Assembly: GCA_902729315.2 (NCBI GenBank)
Contig: LR746269.1
Location: forward strand, 7,600,231 to 7,664,230
Origin: Spirodela intermedia
Lineage: Eukaryota; Streptophyta; Magnoliopsida; Alismatales; Araceae
DNA: 64,000 nucleotides
Reading direction: 5' to 3'
Part shown: positions 24,734-37,672 of the stretch, piece by piece
Numbering within the stretch: position 1 is the first letter of the stretch
Layout of the letters: each line of letters begins with the position of its first letter
Notes under the pieces: generated by a model
The model's database searches: none
What the model was told of the DNA's origin: nothing
The model's input: only the letters and a program-made list of their open reading frames with translations
Position numbers and translations under genes: made by a program

Positions 24734-27700
24734 TTAGCAGATGAAGATCCTTTCACTGGAGTTTACGTTGCCTATGTTGAAATAGTTGATGTCGGCCACA
24801 ATGTCTCCAAAGTCACCTGGTTACCATCACCACGAGAGAAGTCAAATACAAAAAACATAACCGTAGAGAACATGATATATTTAAGATATATGGGTCTCAA
24901 CCTTCATAAATTGTCCTCACGTAGTCTACATACTCTGAAACCAAACACTCATAAATGGCTCCTCCAGGGTGAGCATCCAGAGCAACCAGAACACCTAAGA
25001 CACAGCAAGGACATATTTCCAAAGTTATGATAATTATTCGGAGATTACTACAATAGGTTTGAAAGCATACTACCAAAAGAAACCCATGCTGTTTGGAGAC
25101 CCCCATGCTTGGTTAATTCCTCGTCATCTGAGGGAGAACCATAACAAGATAGATTTTACTATCAAAGAGACATTATCTTGACGTCAGCTTTCTTGCCATG
25201 TTTGCCGATAAGGAAATAGCCATATCAAGGACCAAGATGCTATTTCGGATGGAGAGGAAAAAAAAACTGTGCACTTGGGAGAAGTTCTTGTGGGGGGATA
25301 TCCCACTATCATCTAAGAGGTTTGATCTAAAGTAAAACCCATATTTTCGCACCAGGGTGAGTTTCTGTTGATAGCAATTTGTTGAGTAAAAAAGAATGAA
25401 ATATTATATTCCGTGGGCAACAAAGGAGGAGGTTATCGGAACCTCGAGCTTTCAGTAAGGAGGCCGAAGCTGGAGCAACAGCGATTATCAGCGACAACTT
25501 AACCGCTAGTTCTCTCAATAACCTTCCCTGATGAAGCTTGATCTTCATAAAGGAGGCCATGGTTGATGTTCATATGAACTGGCAGAAAATTAACCCTAAT
25601 GATGAATGTTATTTGCGTGCACGAAAAGGTATAGATTGAATGTTAGGAAAGAATCATCAAACAAGGGAGGAAAAAAGAACAAAGGCACTGCTTTTGCACA
25701 AAGATCTAACCGCAAACGGATAGTGGAACTGAGTCACGGTACATGCTCCTTTTCTTTTAGTTTGGCAAAATGATTAAATTCTCAGAAATTGGGATGTTTA
25801 CCAGGTGCCAACCAAGCTTTTGTCTGGTTACTAGGCAATGGAGCCAACCACAGGATATTCCGTAGATTCATTGAATCATCATACACTACGCAAGACCCTG
25901 CCATAAAAAGCTAATGTATTTGTCACATGGACGACAGTTTATAGCTATGGAGAAGTAAACCATGGAAATAATTAGGTATAATAATAATATTATGAGACAA
26001 AATGCAGACGCTTACCCCTTTGACAGCAGCCCATATTGTAGGGAAATACCTCCTTCTCATATGCAGGATACTCTCTGGCATGAAACCTGTCGATTAAATC
26101 ACGCCAAGAAAGCTGGTATTTATTCTTTATGCCAAATATATATTTAGCAAACCCCTAGCTGAAGAAATAGCTAGGATGCTGCGGACACATAAATTCAGTT
26201 AGACGATATTTTTTATATACAAATACCAGATAATTAATCCTGAGTCGGCATTTTAAAATGAAGTCCATTTTCCCAAATGAAACACCAACTCTGTAGCCAC
26301 GGACTTAGAGAGTTATTTTTGAGAATTGAAGCAACCTCTACGGAAGGAGTTTACTAGTATTTTGACTTAAGCTTGTTCGTCAGGGGGGGAAGATAATGAC
26401 TGCAAGTTACCAATTTTTTTTTAATATGTCTCCTATATCGTTTCTCAGCGTTAACAAGACCTATCATTAGTTCTAGTTCTTTGTTTTATTGTTGAATCAT
26501 ACAAAAGAAAAAAGGATTCCACTCTAACACTCGCCCAACCAAGCTGAATAAATGCAGTAAGAAATAAGACTTATTTTCCCACAACTTATAAAATAAAATA
26601 TTAATATTTAATGTTCTAGGAGATTCCGATTTAAAAGAAACTGGCAATTACTAACACATGTGGTTCCAAGAGCCCTCGGAATATTTAGAAGATGAAAGGC
26701 CATACGCTGATCTTAAACAATCATGAGAGTACAGAAGTACCGACGTTGATATCCCTACCAAAGAGCATTCACCAAATGTTCTTTCTGAACACCTTATAAT
26801 CCTAAAGTCATGAAATATTATTGCACGTTATCTCAGACGTCAGAAAGAGATGTGCTTGTGCACTCTCTGTAGATTGAAATCCTCTATCTAGAGTTAAGCA
26901 CTTACAGATCTCTGGATCAATGAATGAGAATGCTAGAACATACTCGAACGAGATGAAAGAGGCGTCTTAACTTACAATATACCAAGCCTTCCAGTGCTGG
27001 CGGCGAGAAAAATATGCCCATGAAACAAGTCATAGCGATTCAATGATATGTTCAAACCCACCAGGGGGCTCCTATCAGCAATCAGTTCGAATAAGAACGC
27101 GAGATATGCATTCAAATCCTGAAACGCAGACAATCACAGATTTAAAGTTATTGCTAAGATAAAAAAAATTATTTATATTTCGTGATTGTACTACAATTAA
27201 TTTCAGTATGAAAACTTTATGCGTTCTTCCAGCAGAAACCTCGTTTATAAAGCGTCTTCCATAAGGCGTTCTCGTCAGCTCGCACCGGTCCTTCTTCAAT
27301 CCTTCTACATCGGGTATCTAATCCAAAGGGAACATTTGAATTAGCATCCCACGCCATTATCAGTGTGACGCTAACTTCACTGTTTAAAGGTCAACGATAG
27401 TTAGATGTAGAGAGCCAAAACCGATAAATCATGAATTAATGATTCATTTGGTTAAATTTTTTGCACTGAGCATTACGCGGTCCCAGTAACGATGATCAGT
27501 AATTCTACTCACCTGCAACACGCTGGGATCTAGAGCCATCTGGATCGCCGCCGGGTCGCCGCCCGAGTCCACCGCAATGCGTGCGAGGTCCAAGACCGGC
27601 TCCGGCGGCCATCTGATCCACTCGTCCTCCTCTGCTCGGGGGCCGCCGTGGATTCTCCTTCCGTTGCGGGGAGCTTCACTTCGGAGACGGAGGTAGCCGC

Positions 27701-27977
27701 CAGGAACAGGCGAGAAGGGGACGAGAAACTTGAGGCAAGACCAGATCCGTCCGGCCTCCCTCTTGGGGACGGCGGCGGCCTCATTCCTCGTCCCGAGGAT
27801 GGAGAGGAGATCCGCAGCGAGCCTCTGCGGACATGGCGGCGGGTTCGGTGGAGCAGCGGAGGCAGAAGACGAGAATCTGAGAGAGGACCTGCTGGGAGTG
27901 AGAGAGAAGGAGGAGGAACAAACGAGAGAGAAGGCCAGAGCCGCCCCGAAGCCGAGGGACGTACAAAGCTTCACCAT
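24734..27977 (-). CDS. Conserved plant protein of unknown function, seven exons, 342 aa
   Basis: Exons 27977-27513, 27317-27240, 27118-26976, 26086-26016, 25897-25802, 24994-24902 and 24816-24734 (465, 78, 143, 71, 96, 93, 83 bp) join in phase to 343 codons ending TAA. The N-terminus is Ser/Ala/Pro-rich with few acidic residues (MVKLCTSLGFGAALAFSLVC), like a plastid transit peptide or signal anchor. The conserved core reads RWPPEPVLDLARIAVDSGGD, then KKDRCELTRTPYGRRFIN, LNISLNRYDLFHGHIFLA, EYPAYEKEVFPYNMG, DDSMNLRNILWLAPLPS, VALDAHPGGAIYECLVSEYV and a short C-terminus ending ERIFIC. I recall plant homologues with this order but know no biochemical function. Two donors are weak (GTTTCT after exon 2, GTTGAG after exon 6), but reading frame and homology cross both. 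The gene is head-to-head with the BTB gene, 1.2 kb between starts. Confidence 0.88.
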
Positions 27978-29163
27978 CGCCCTCCTCCCCTTCCTCGTCC
28001 TCTCCTCTCCTCCTCCCTCCCCATTGACGACTCTTCACTGGTTGGCGCAGAGAGGAAGGGGAACCAACAGACCAAACTCCACAGAGGTCCGAAATAACCA
28101 AGGGATTTATTTGAAAATCCCGACCCAACTTTTATATTATTCTAAATAAGATATTTTATTTAATATGAGATTTTTCAAAAATCCCTTTTATCTTCCACAA
28201 TTATTTTTTACACCAATACTTGATAAAAATATTTTTCATATTTGAAAGTGTTTTTAGTTTCTTTTTTGCGCGATATTCTACACCAATAAAAATACCATGA
28301 AACGTTATCCATAAATAATATGTGAGTGCTATTTTTCCATATGCCCATTTTAATTTCAAATTGTAATGTATCTCCTTCTATAATATCATAACATTAAATA
28401 TTTCCTTCTCTCTCTCTATGCTGCACAGTATTCTTCATGCTTAGGGATATTTTTGGAAAATGTTGCTTTGATGGACTAAATACACTTATATAGGTGCTCA
28501 TTTTATTTTCTAATCGGGTATCTACTTTGTAATATTTATGTATTTCCATTTCTCTCTCTCTCTCTCTCTCTAACCATGGTTGAGGTTCACCGGAGGCTTA
28601 GTCATGATTACAATCGGACGGCCACGATCATTTCATAAGAAGGTAGAGGGGTTGAAAGGGGAAGGGTGGTGGGCTCCTATGAGCGGACATAGAGCCACAT
28701 TTTTTATTAATTTTTCAAATCCGATGCGTCCTAGTGAAAAAGTAAAATATATTTATTTCTATATATATAATACTGATATTCGATATTTTCAAGATATATG
28801 CTGGGCGTGAGCGGGTATCTCATCACTCGTATAGGCCCTGTGCGTACGATGGCGGTGAAAATTAAAACGTACGAATAGAGAAGTGTTCTTTCCTACACAT
28901 AGCATACGGACGGGGTTGGTTGTCCAGGCCGCCGGTACATCTCCTCTGCGTCTTCGTCCCCACGGCAGCACCCGCCGGCGATCCTGCTACTCTCTCTCTC
29001 TCTCTCGCTATCTATCTATTTATCTCTCTCTCTATCACCATCTAGCTCTCAAAAGCGGGGGGGAGGAGACCTTCCGGGATCGCGCCGCCGTAGGCGTTGC
29101 GATGGGCTGAGGCGTGATTTGCCACTGCGGGGGGATCTCTTTGTGCGAGGTGATTCTGGTGGA
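27978..29163. other. Divergent intergenic region, unknown gene / BTB gene
   Basis: Holds both 5' leaders and promoters. GC-rich at each end and AT-rich between, with CT microsatellites at about 28553-28572 and 28987-29035. No separate gene is supported; open frames opposite the two first exons are shadows. Confidence 0.6.
29102..29110 (+). promoter_or_regulatory. Minimal upstream ORF before the BTB gene
   Basis: ATGGGCTGA (Met-Gly-stop) lies 54 bases before the main start. If it is in the leader, scanning ribosomes would meet it first and could be slowed there. The transcript start is not known. Confidence 0.45.
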
Positions 29164-32100
29164 ATGCCGATGGCTGTGCCTCCCCAGTCGCAGGAGCAGC
29201 ATCAACAGCGGGGGCAGGGGCCGGCGGAGAGGCAGCAACAGCAGGCGGCGCCGATGGAGAGCGATCGGAGCGTCGCCGAGATTCGGGCTCTGGATTGCAA
29301 TCTCACCGCGCTTTGCGAGCACATCCAGGTGGAAGGGTTCACCGCCGGGATCTTTTCCGACGTTATTGTCCAGGCCATGGGTACCACTTACCATCTCCAC
29401 CGGCTCATCCTCTCTCGAAGCTCCTATTTCAGGTTCGCTTACCCTTCTCCATCGGACGCCTCTCTCGATCACTCTTGCTCCTCTGCCTGTCACTGTGGCT
29501 AGTTGCTTATATTCCTCAGTAAACGGAAAATTAACGCCAAATGATTCACGCTGTGGTCATCTGTGGCCATTTGGCGCTGTTGGGCAGAATCAGAGAAGGT
29601 ACCTCAATTTCATTTTCAAAAGTCCTTGCAAACTCATGTCTGTATCTGGCAGGAACATGCTTCATGGACCTTGGAAAGAGGCTGGAGCCCCCACGCTGAA
29701 CTTAAACATTGACGACGACAATGTCAGTTCAGAGGCAATTACAATGGCCTTGGCATACTTGTACGGCCATTATCCCAAGCTCAATGACAGAAATGCTTTC
29801 CGTGTTCTAGCTGTTGCTTCCTATCTCGACCTTCAGGTACCCATTCGTCAATATCCATCGAAGTAACTTATAATGCTGCGTCTTTAGAGGTTTTCGTTGT
29901 CATATCATTCTCCTCACGCTGCAGGATTTATGTGGGATTTGCACGGACTTCATCATTTCTGAGCTATGGACTTCCAACTTTTTAGCATATCAGGTCGAAC
30001 ATTTTGTCCACAGTAACCATTAACTGCGTAATGTCGGGCGAATTCCCCTGATCTTTAACATTTATCTCGTATCCAGATATTCGCAGAGAGCCAAGATTAC
30101 GGTATACATGGAGAGCGTGTGAGAAATGCCTGCTGGGGCTATTTATGCCAGTGTGGTACCATGGAGCTGAGAGAGGTGTGATCCACTATTATGGCATCTT
30201 TTCTAAATGCTTTCCTAAAGCCTTTTTATCTCATTCTAGAACTCTATTGAAAAATTTTCTCGTATTTTTGAAGTTTATTCTGTTTTTGACATCTTGGCCC
30301 AATGAGGTTCATTCTCAGTTCAGGAGACACTTCTAAATAATCGCGTTCTTATAAGCCTTTGTTTGTTGGCTCTCAATATTTTTTTCGAATATTTGAGTGC
30401 AATATTTATAATAGAAGCGCCTATATACGTCTGTCTCTTAAAGATCATAGATCCACTACAATCGGCCTATAGCTGGAATCGGGTGCTATAGCCACTGAAT
30501 TAAACCTTTTTTATTCATGAACTTAAATTTTCTTCGTTTCACTAACTGTGGGATTGACAAAGATAATGGTGTGATTGTTTTATCATATTATGAAAAATCT
30601 AGCATTCTATTTTAACTTTATGAACCAAAATGTTTTCATATTTACTCTAAATGAAAGTTGCCCAAACCTGCAAAGTTAGTGATAATTTTTAAGTGATGTG
30701 ACAACCGAACTGATTCATTTCACTGGCCAATTTTCTTCCAATGTTGTATTTAATCTAATCCAGTGGAGTGTTTAAAATAGTTGTAGATCCATGATCCATG
30801 ATGAGCCAGACGTTGGTATTACCTTTTTGCTCCTGAAACCTTGTTGTAATATTTTCAGAAGCCGAGTACACTGGGGTTGTTCCTTTTTGGATCAAGAGTT
30901 GGTCCGAAATAATGATCTAGGACCAAACAGTAGGGCATAGAATCGCTGATTTTAATTAAATAAATAGGTCAGATATTTGATTGAGAGCTGATTTACCATG
31001 GTTTGGTTTTGGATTGAATTCAAGTTCTAGGTAGTCCATAAAGAGCATGGTTCTGAGCTTGGTTCGTTTGATATAATATCTTTTAATTGTTCAAATTAGG
31101 ACACAGACTAGACTGTTGTTTCAAGTTTAGGGAAGAATACTATAGAAAAATAGGGAGTGATTAAGAATGAGACAAAGAAAAGTGGGCACTACAGGTCTTG
31201 ATGCTTTTGAGTGGCAGTGGCTAATGTTTAGGGTATAGGGGGGGGTGCAACGACAGTGGCTCTGTAAATGGGTAACATGGTGAGGTGAGTGGACAAGGGA
31301 GTCATGGTTGGTTGGGGTGCTGGGGAAGAGGGGCACTTAAGAACTGGATAGGGAGGGGTAGTGGAAACTGAAAAGGGAGAGGGAGTGCAAACTGGAGTTT
31401 TAAAAAACAGGAGGGGAAGGGATTGGGAGGGATTTAATATCATTTGGTCGTGCTTTTCACCCTACACATTAATTTTTACTTGGGTATGCTGACACTTCAT
31501 TTTAGTGGTTTTGTTTTCACGTTTCAGTTGTATTTTACCTGGCCTGTCAAATGCTTTTATCTATTTTTTCTTATTTTCCTGTTCATTTAATCAGAAAATA
31601 TTATGACAAAAATGTATCTTGTGCCCGTTTCATTCATCCTACGACTGAATATGATTTCGTGATAACTAGGTGCTTCCTAGACTTTCTTCTCAGACGTTAC
31701 ATGCTCTTCTGACATCAGACGAACTTTGGGTGTCTAATGAGGAGAAACGGTATCTTAAGAGTGCTTTATGTCATCATATATTCAATCCTATGGTTATATG
31801 GGATTATTCTGCGACGTTATTGTTATTTTATTTCAGGTTTGAATTGGCATTGTATACATTGCTTGCAAGAGATGCATTTACTGAAGAAAATAGCTCTGAG
31901 CTCAGCCACTCAGCATGTGAACCAGGATTAAGCATGGGCGATTCTTCTTCGTTGAAGGGAAAGAAGATGGATGACGGTAGGACTGGCAAACAACTTATGG
32001 AATCAGAATTACAGTGCATGAACTTACAGGACAATGCCCTGGAGGGTTATCAAGCTGGACAGAATCTCCTGGTTGATCTTTCAAAATGTGTGATGAACTA

Positions 32101-35100
32101 TGAAGCTAATGCTCCTTCCTCCATCTCAACACCTGTGGGACAGACACTGACATCGCTAACTGGATTGGACCCAAGATACTCGTGCAAAGTCGAAAATGTT
32201 GCTTCCCTGAATAACTCTTTTTCATGTTCTGATGCAATTAGCGTATCTTGTTCTCATACTGACATACATAATTGTGCTGAAAGAAGCAGAATATCAGGCG
32301 ACATCTCATTGATTGAAGGTCCATCAGATGATAACACACATTGTCAATTGGCAGATGATATCTGGCTTTCCAGGGAACAATCAAGAAATTCCTCTTCAGT
32401 AAGCACATCCTGCAGTGGAAGCACTCCTGATTGGGGAAGATCCGATGTGCCTCCTCCATGGGGTGAAAGAAAAATTGGCCAGAGGCACGTCAAATCAATA
32501 AAGGGAATCTCTGCTATACAGGGTGAAGAATATGAAGCGTTTAGCAGCATCTTTGAAGGGGGTTCCCTTTTATACTCTCACATGTCTTTTGAGGCACTTC
32601 TGAATGTGAGAAAGCAACTTGAAGAGTTGGGCTTTCCTTGCAAAACTGTTAATGACGGACTTTGGCTACAGGTTAGCCATCAAAAGCTTCCTTAAATCAC
32701 CTAATACATTTTAGGCCAGGGGCTTCAACCATACCTTTGTAAATGTCTCCTGTCAACAACCTTTTTCTAGTTTACTGTAATAGACAGGATCCCTAATGTA
32801 GCACTTGTGCTGAGATTGCTTTTTTCTATGCAGATGCTTTTAAGCCACCGGGTACAAGAAATTGCAGCTGATACTTGCATCACCTGTTGCCTTACAATTA
32901 CACAATGTACATGTCGGCAACCGTATGGGTATTCACATGGATGTAATAGTGGGGGGTACTACAAGCAAGAGCATAGCCGAAGTAATGGACCTCAGACAAT
33001 GGGGAACGTGTACATCACAGATGCTCAAGGTGAAAGAAACGGGCTCTTTGGTCCTGTACGTGTTCATGTAAGGGGTCCTATTGATGGACTTGCTGGTATA
33101 GGCCGTGGAACCACATTTGTTCCTGGAGCGGCTTGGCCCCCAACCCGACTGGTTTTTTCTCGTGTTCCTCTTGGAGTTGGCAACAGAAATAGTCATCAGT
33201 CGGTTGCCAATGATGAATCAGAAGCCAGGGTTGATGTAACGGGGGACCTCACTGGAGATGGTTTAACAGCTTTGGTTGGGCTTAGTCGAGGAAGCAATGC
33301 TCTTCCTGTTCATGCAGAACAATCAGATGAATATGAAACTGATCTGCAGAGAGGGTTAGGTGCAGCTCCTCCCTTTCCAACCACGAGTGGGATCTCAATG
33401 CAGATGATGGAACCTCAGGAGAATGGTCTTGGGATCGGTTGGGAAGATTCAGATGCTTCATCTGTCTCATGGGATTTGAAAACAGCACTTCGCCACTTCC
33501 CACCATTTCGCTTTGGGTAGCATCTGCCTATTACAAATTACATCTTAGTATCGAACATTTATTTAATTTTTTATTCTATAATCATTGATCTCTGCATGTT
33601 TATTTGGTTGATTTTCTCTGTTTTATTGATATTGAATATTTTTCATTTGGCAATGAACTGATAATATCGATATTAGTATGATTCTTTTCTCATCTCGTGC
33701 TTTTTGATGTGTTGCCTTGTCTGCCAAAGTGTATACTGATATCCCTATGTTGAGGGTATCACATCACTGTAATATTATTTTTTGAACCTTGGTATGTTAC
33801 CATAACGATAATGCTCTTCTTAGGCATGTTTTTAAACTTGCATAGTTTTTTTTTTCTTCCTCATCTATTACGAAAATAAGTGTCATAAAAAGAGTCTGGT
33901 CCGATCGTCAGATACTAAAACCCAGGGATGTTTAAGTTCCATCCAAGTGATGCCATATTTTTATCAGAGAATAACGTATATTTTTAATCTCGTTGGAGGT
34001 AAGCATTAGCGTATCAGAGGGGTTTCATCTTGACTCAGAAACTTGGGAGAAGTGTCTGGAGGACTGAAGAGGAAAATAATATTTTTGAATTGTTATTGGC
34101 CAATTTTTTGTATGTAATGAACTTAATGCTGCAAATGTCTAGGCTGTTTTCCCTTCTGGGTTTATTCCATTTTTGTGCTGCCAGAGATGATTTTATTTGA
34201 GCACATTCTCTTAGGGGCGCGCTTATTCAATTAGAACGTGCAATCAAATGATCAGGATTGGTGTAAGAGATTGGGATGTTTCTGGCTGGTCTGGCTATAT
34301 GGGCGGTGCAAGTGCTGTATCTGCTAAAATGCAAACTGGGATAAATCATACAGCATAGAGTCCTAATGGTCTTTGTGGGTTGGGTGGACTATTCTGAAGA
34401 AGATGTTAAATCCCTTGCATCTCCCTTATCGTGTCACTCCAACGATTTACATCTAATATCTGGTTTGGAAAAAGAGCACCAAATGTGCGGTACTGTCATT
34501 GTTTGCTTCCTAGCACATTTTATATAAATCTCGATTGCCCTGTTGAAAATTTTGAGTGAAGTATAGATTATTTCGCATAGGATCAAAACATGGCTACTTG
34601 AAAGTTTATTCTAAGGAAAGAAAAATATTTGAACAAAGGAATGCGTGGCCAAGAGTTGGGAAGAGACTCTTTTCGATTCGTTGGAAAAGATGGAACATTA
34701 CGTCAACAAAACATCAAATTTTATTCCATTATAAATAACGTTGATGCATTGAGGTAAAGAAAACCAAGGAATTGGAAGAGGAAATCCATTTTTTTTTGGA
34801 GAAAGTCATTGTTTCTTTCAAGGGTAGATAGGAAATTGTGAGTTGTAAGTACATCTTTGTTCCAGACTGGCGGAGGGACATGATGAATGTTGAATATTGA
34901 TTTTCTCTTGGAATATCAGAAAAATAAGTAAAAAGGCTAAGATAAGAGCTGTCCGAAACGGCATGTGTTGTTGCGAATTGCTTACGAGTAATGAAGGATC
35001 AAAGATCGTATTCAACATTTATTGATATATTGCCGGGGGAGATGAGGAATATGGAATATGGATTTTCTCTTGGAATATCAAAAGGGTAAATAACAAGGGA

Positions 35101-36785
35101 AAGATAAGGGCTGCCAGAGATAACATAAGTGCTGCTACGATTTGCTTACAAGGGATGAAGGGCCAAGGTTTGGATCATTGATTCATATACCTCTTGGCGC
35201 CTGGTGCTAGGTAAATATGCTGAATCTCACAAAAAAAGGCAGATAATCGTGGGAATGAAATGGGTTGTCAAAGTGAATGGAGGTTGAAACATTTACTTCG
35301 ATTCAGAGAAGCTAATTGCAGGCCTAAACGGACCTTGCAATCAGTGTGAGGATCATGTGACACTGTCTTTGCGAGGCTTCCCTTCCCTACATAGTTTTTC
35401 AATACCTTTTTGAGGAAGTCTCTTCATCCGCAGAGCAGCTTATGGAGAAAAAGCCTCCAGATGGCTTTTAACTTAATTATGCTGCTTGGACCTTATGAAA
35501 TCTCCCACCAGATTATTCACATACATCGTTAATTCGAGTTAAACTGCGGACATTTTAGGTAGTTTTCATGCAATAGAGAAGATAATTGGACGAACGGGAA
35601 TGATTTTGAAGTAACACTATTGCGCATATTAAATACTTATGACGTATTTTTTTATTTCGTATGACAATATCCCGCGTAGTTCGTTAATATTTTTCTTGCA
35701 TTCATATTTTCTCATCATTTATATCTCCTCCTTTCCATTTTATGGTTCTCAGGGTAGAATTTGAGGATGTACATCGACTAGCTGATGGGCAAGTGAAGCA
35801 CTCTCCAGAGGCTTTCTATGCAGGTTCTTTATGGAAGGTTTGACATGCTATTCAAGCTTTCACATCTCATGTTGGTGCCATATTTCGACCGAATTCAACT
35901 CCTACGATCTCAACTACTTAACCGTTTTTGTGCTGTAGGTTAGTGTTCAGGCATTCAATAATGAATACCCTCAAGGACGTCGGACCCTAGGTAGGTTCAA
36001 CCACTTCCAAGCTGCATCACCATGAAGCAGTGATGTCCGTTTCCGTTATAATCATATCCTCTATAAAATGGAAAGATTGGGTATTTTATTTCTTTTTTGG
36101 TACGTGAATTTTTTTTATTAGGTCTTTTTCTCCACCGACGCAAAGCAGAGGCAACAGAGTCCCTGAAGAAGGTAATTTTTCCTGAATTAGTACAGAACTA
36201 TGGAGATAATATGACAAAACCCTATCTTCTTCTGCTGCTTCTTTTACTTTCATCTTAATTTTTTTTTTTTTGACAGGTTCATATGTATGTAGATTCACGG
36301 GAGAAAGTCACTGCTCGTTATCAGGTACAATTATCTGTGATAAGATCACATTCCTCGTTAGGGGTTAGATCATGCCCTTCCAAACAGATTGATTAGATAA
36401 CTGTACCTGATAACTAGCTGCCATATATGGTTGAACTGTCTTATTCTTTAGTTATCAGCATAACCTTGGAACCCAAAATAGTAAAAAAAATAAACTGGGC
36501 TTCATGCTTACCTGGCACGGTAGCACCGCCATTATCTTGTCCACTTTAATTTTTTTTAAAAAAATATAAAGTTAAATATTACCCATCACTGACGCCTCTG
36601 CTCTCCAGCTTATCTGTCCTTCAAAGAGGGAAGTGATGGTTTTTGGGAGCTTCAAAGACTCTGGGACATTACTCCCCAAGGCCCCAAAGGGCTGGGGATG
36701 GCGCACAGCCCTGCTATTTGACGAGCTCCCAGATCTCCTCCAGGGCGGGGCGCTGCGTGTCGTGGCCGTCGTCCAGCTAGTTTGA
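29164..36785 (+). CDS. BTB/POZ domain protein, germ-cell-less-like, twelve exons, 876 aa
   Basis: Exons 29164-29432, 29653-29836, 29925-29993, 30077-30175, 31670-31749, 31837-32671, 32834-33516, 35753-35837, 35939-35990, 36122-36171, 36277-36324 and 36609-36785 join in phase to 877 codons ending TGA. A Gln-rich N-tail precedes the BTB fold: GIFSDVIVQAMGTTYHLHRL, SRSSYFR/NMLHGPW and AITMALAYLYGHYPKLND, followed by a BACK-like part (FAESQDYGIHGERVRNACWG and SSQTLHALLTSDELW). Exons 6-7 encode a Ser-rich, probably disordered linker with a Cys/His-poor end. The C-terminal 170 residues (PPFRFGVEFEDVHRLADGQV to LLFDELPDLLQ) form a conserved, sandwich-like domain. Plant homologues are often labelled germ cell-less-like; BTB proteins commonly serve CUL3 ubiquitin ligases, which is inference here. 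The apparent stop after exon 7 lies in the intron (GG/GTAGCA). Confidence 0.92.
34875..35166 (+). repeat. ~130-bp direct repeat in BTB intron 7
   Basis: 34875-35005 and 35036-35166 share GATTTTCTCTTGGAATATCA, AAGATAAG, GCTTAC and ATGAAGG in the same order, with about 161 bp offset and moderate divergence. Confidence 0.75.
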
Positions 36786-36869
36786 GGCCCGCGCCCCTTC
36801 TTCAGCTTACCCAAATGCACTAATCCTGATCAGAATAGTTTCCAGGTATAGAAACCCAAGCTGCTGATG

Positions 36870-37078
36870 ATTCTATATTAATATGCTGCAGATAATTTTC
36901 TTATAGAAACTAAGCAGCCCATAATTCTATGTTCATGTGCTGCAGAAAATTGATAATATCGGTTGAGCAATGCATTCTGTTTCTGGAGTGCGATTCATCC
37001 TCTTCTGCCCCTGCTCTGATATGTTATGGAAACTGAGCTGTCGATAATTCTATGTTCTGCTGCAGAGAGTTGATTGTT
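36870..37078 (+). repeat. Imperfect short repeats after the BTB gene
   Basis: TAATTCTATGTTC(ATG)TGCTGCAGA recurs near 36921 and 37043, with a weaker copy near 36870; each is followed by a AATTGAT/GTTGAT-like end. Possibly part of the BTB 3' leader region. Confidence 0.6.
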
Positions 37079-37160
37079 CGTTGATCCATTGAAAGCGATA
37101 ATGGTTTCTTGGGTAGTTGAATCGTTCAGCCATACACTATATTGAAAGCTTGATGTTTGT

Positions 37161-37540
37161 TGTTACATATCATCGTCATCATCATCATCATCTTCATTGG
37201 TTCTTAATGTACCAAGAGAATGGTACGTCTTCGATGCCTCTCCACTCTGTCTATGTATTTCTCTCTCTAAAATCCTCGCCCTCTCCCACTTTCTTTTCCA
37301 TGTGTTCGTTTATATGTGCATATGTATGTGTGTAGCATATGTATATTTCTTGTATGGGAGAGTTATTGATGCAGCTTGTTACCTATCATCATCATCATCA
37401 TCATCATCATCTCCATGAGTTCTTAATGTGTCATGGGAATGCCGTGTCTTCTCACCTCCATCTATGCATTCTCTCTCTAAAATCCTCTCTCTCTCTCCTC
37501 CAGGTGTATGTATATATGTGCATATTTCCATTATTGGGCC
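37161..37540 (+). repeat. ~217-bp duplication carrying (CAT)n arrays
   Basis: TGTTACATATCATCGTCATC at 37161 is repeated as TGTTACCTATCATCATCATC at 37378. Both copies continue with CAT/TCA triplets, GTTCTTAATGT, TCT(A)TGCATT- or TCTATGTATT and CTCTCTCTAAAATCCTC. The second array is longer (about nine triplets against six). Confidence 0.85.
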
Positions 37541-37666
37541 AATGGAAGTGTTGTTTTAGGATGAGACCAGACTCTGATGGAGCCATTGTAGGTGTGTTCG
37601 AGTGGAATTGTTGTTTTTCACTCCTCTCTCTCCGCCATACTCCATCCAAACTTGTGGGTTTCTCCC

Positions 37667-37672
<6 letters not shown>

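Noticed and set aside
29119-29502. Earlier start for the BTB gene at 29119
   Set aside because: That codon is TTG; the first in-frame ATG is 29164.
32807-33520. Stop after FPPFRFG as the end of the BTB gene
   Set aside because: The TAG lies inside the donor GG/GTAGCA; family similarity continues in phase at 35753.
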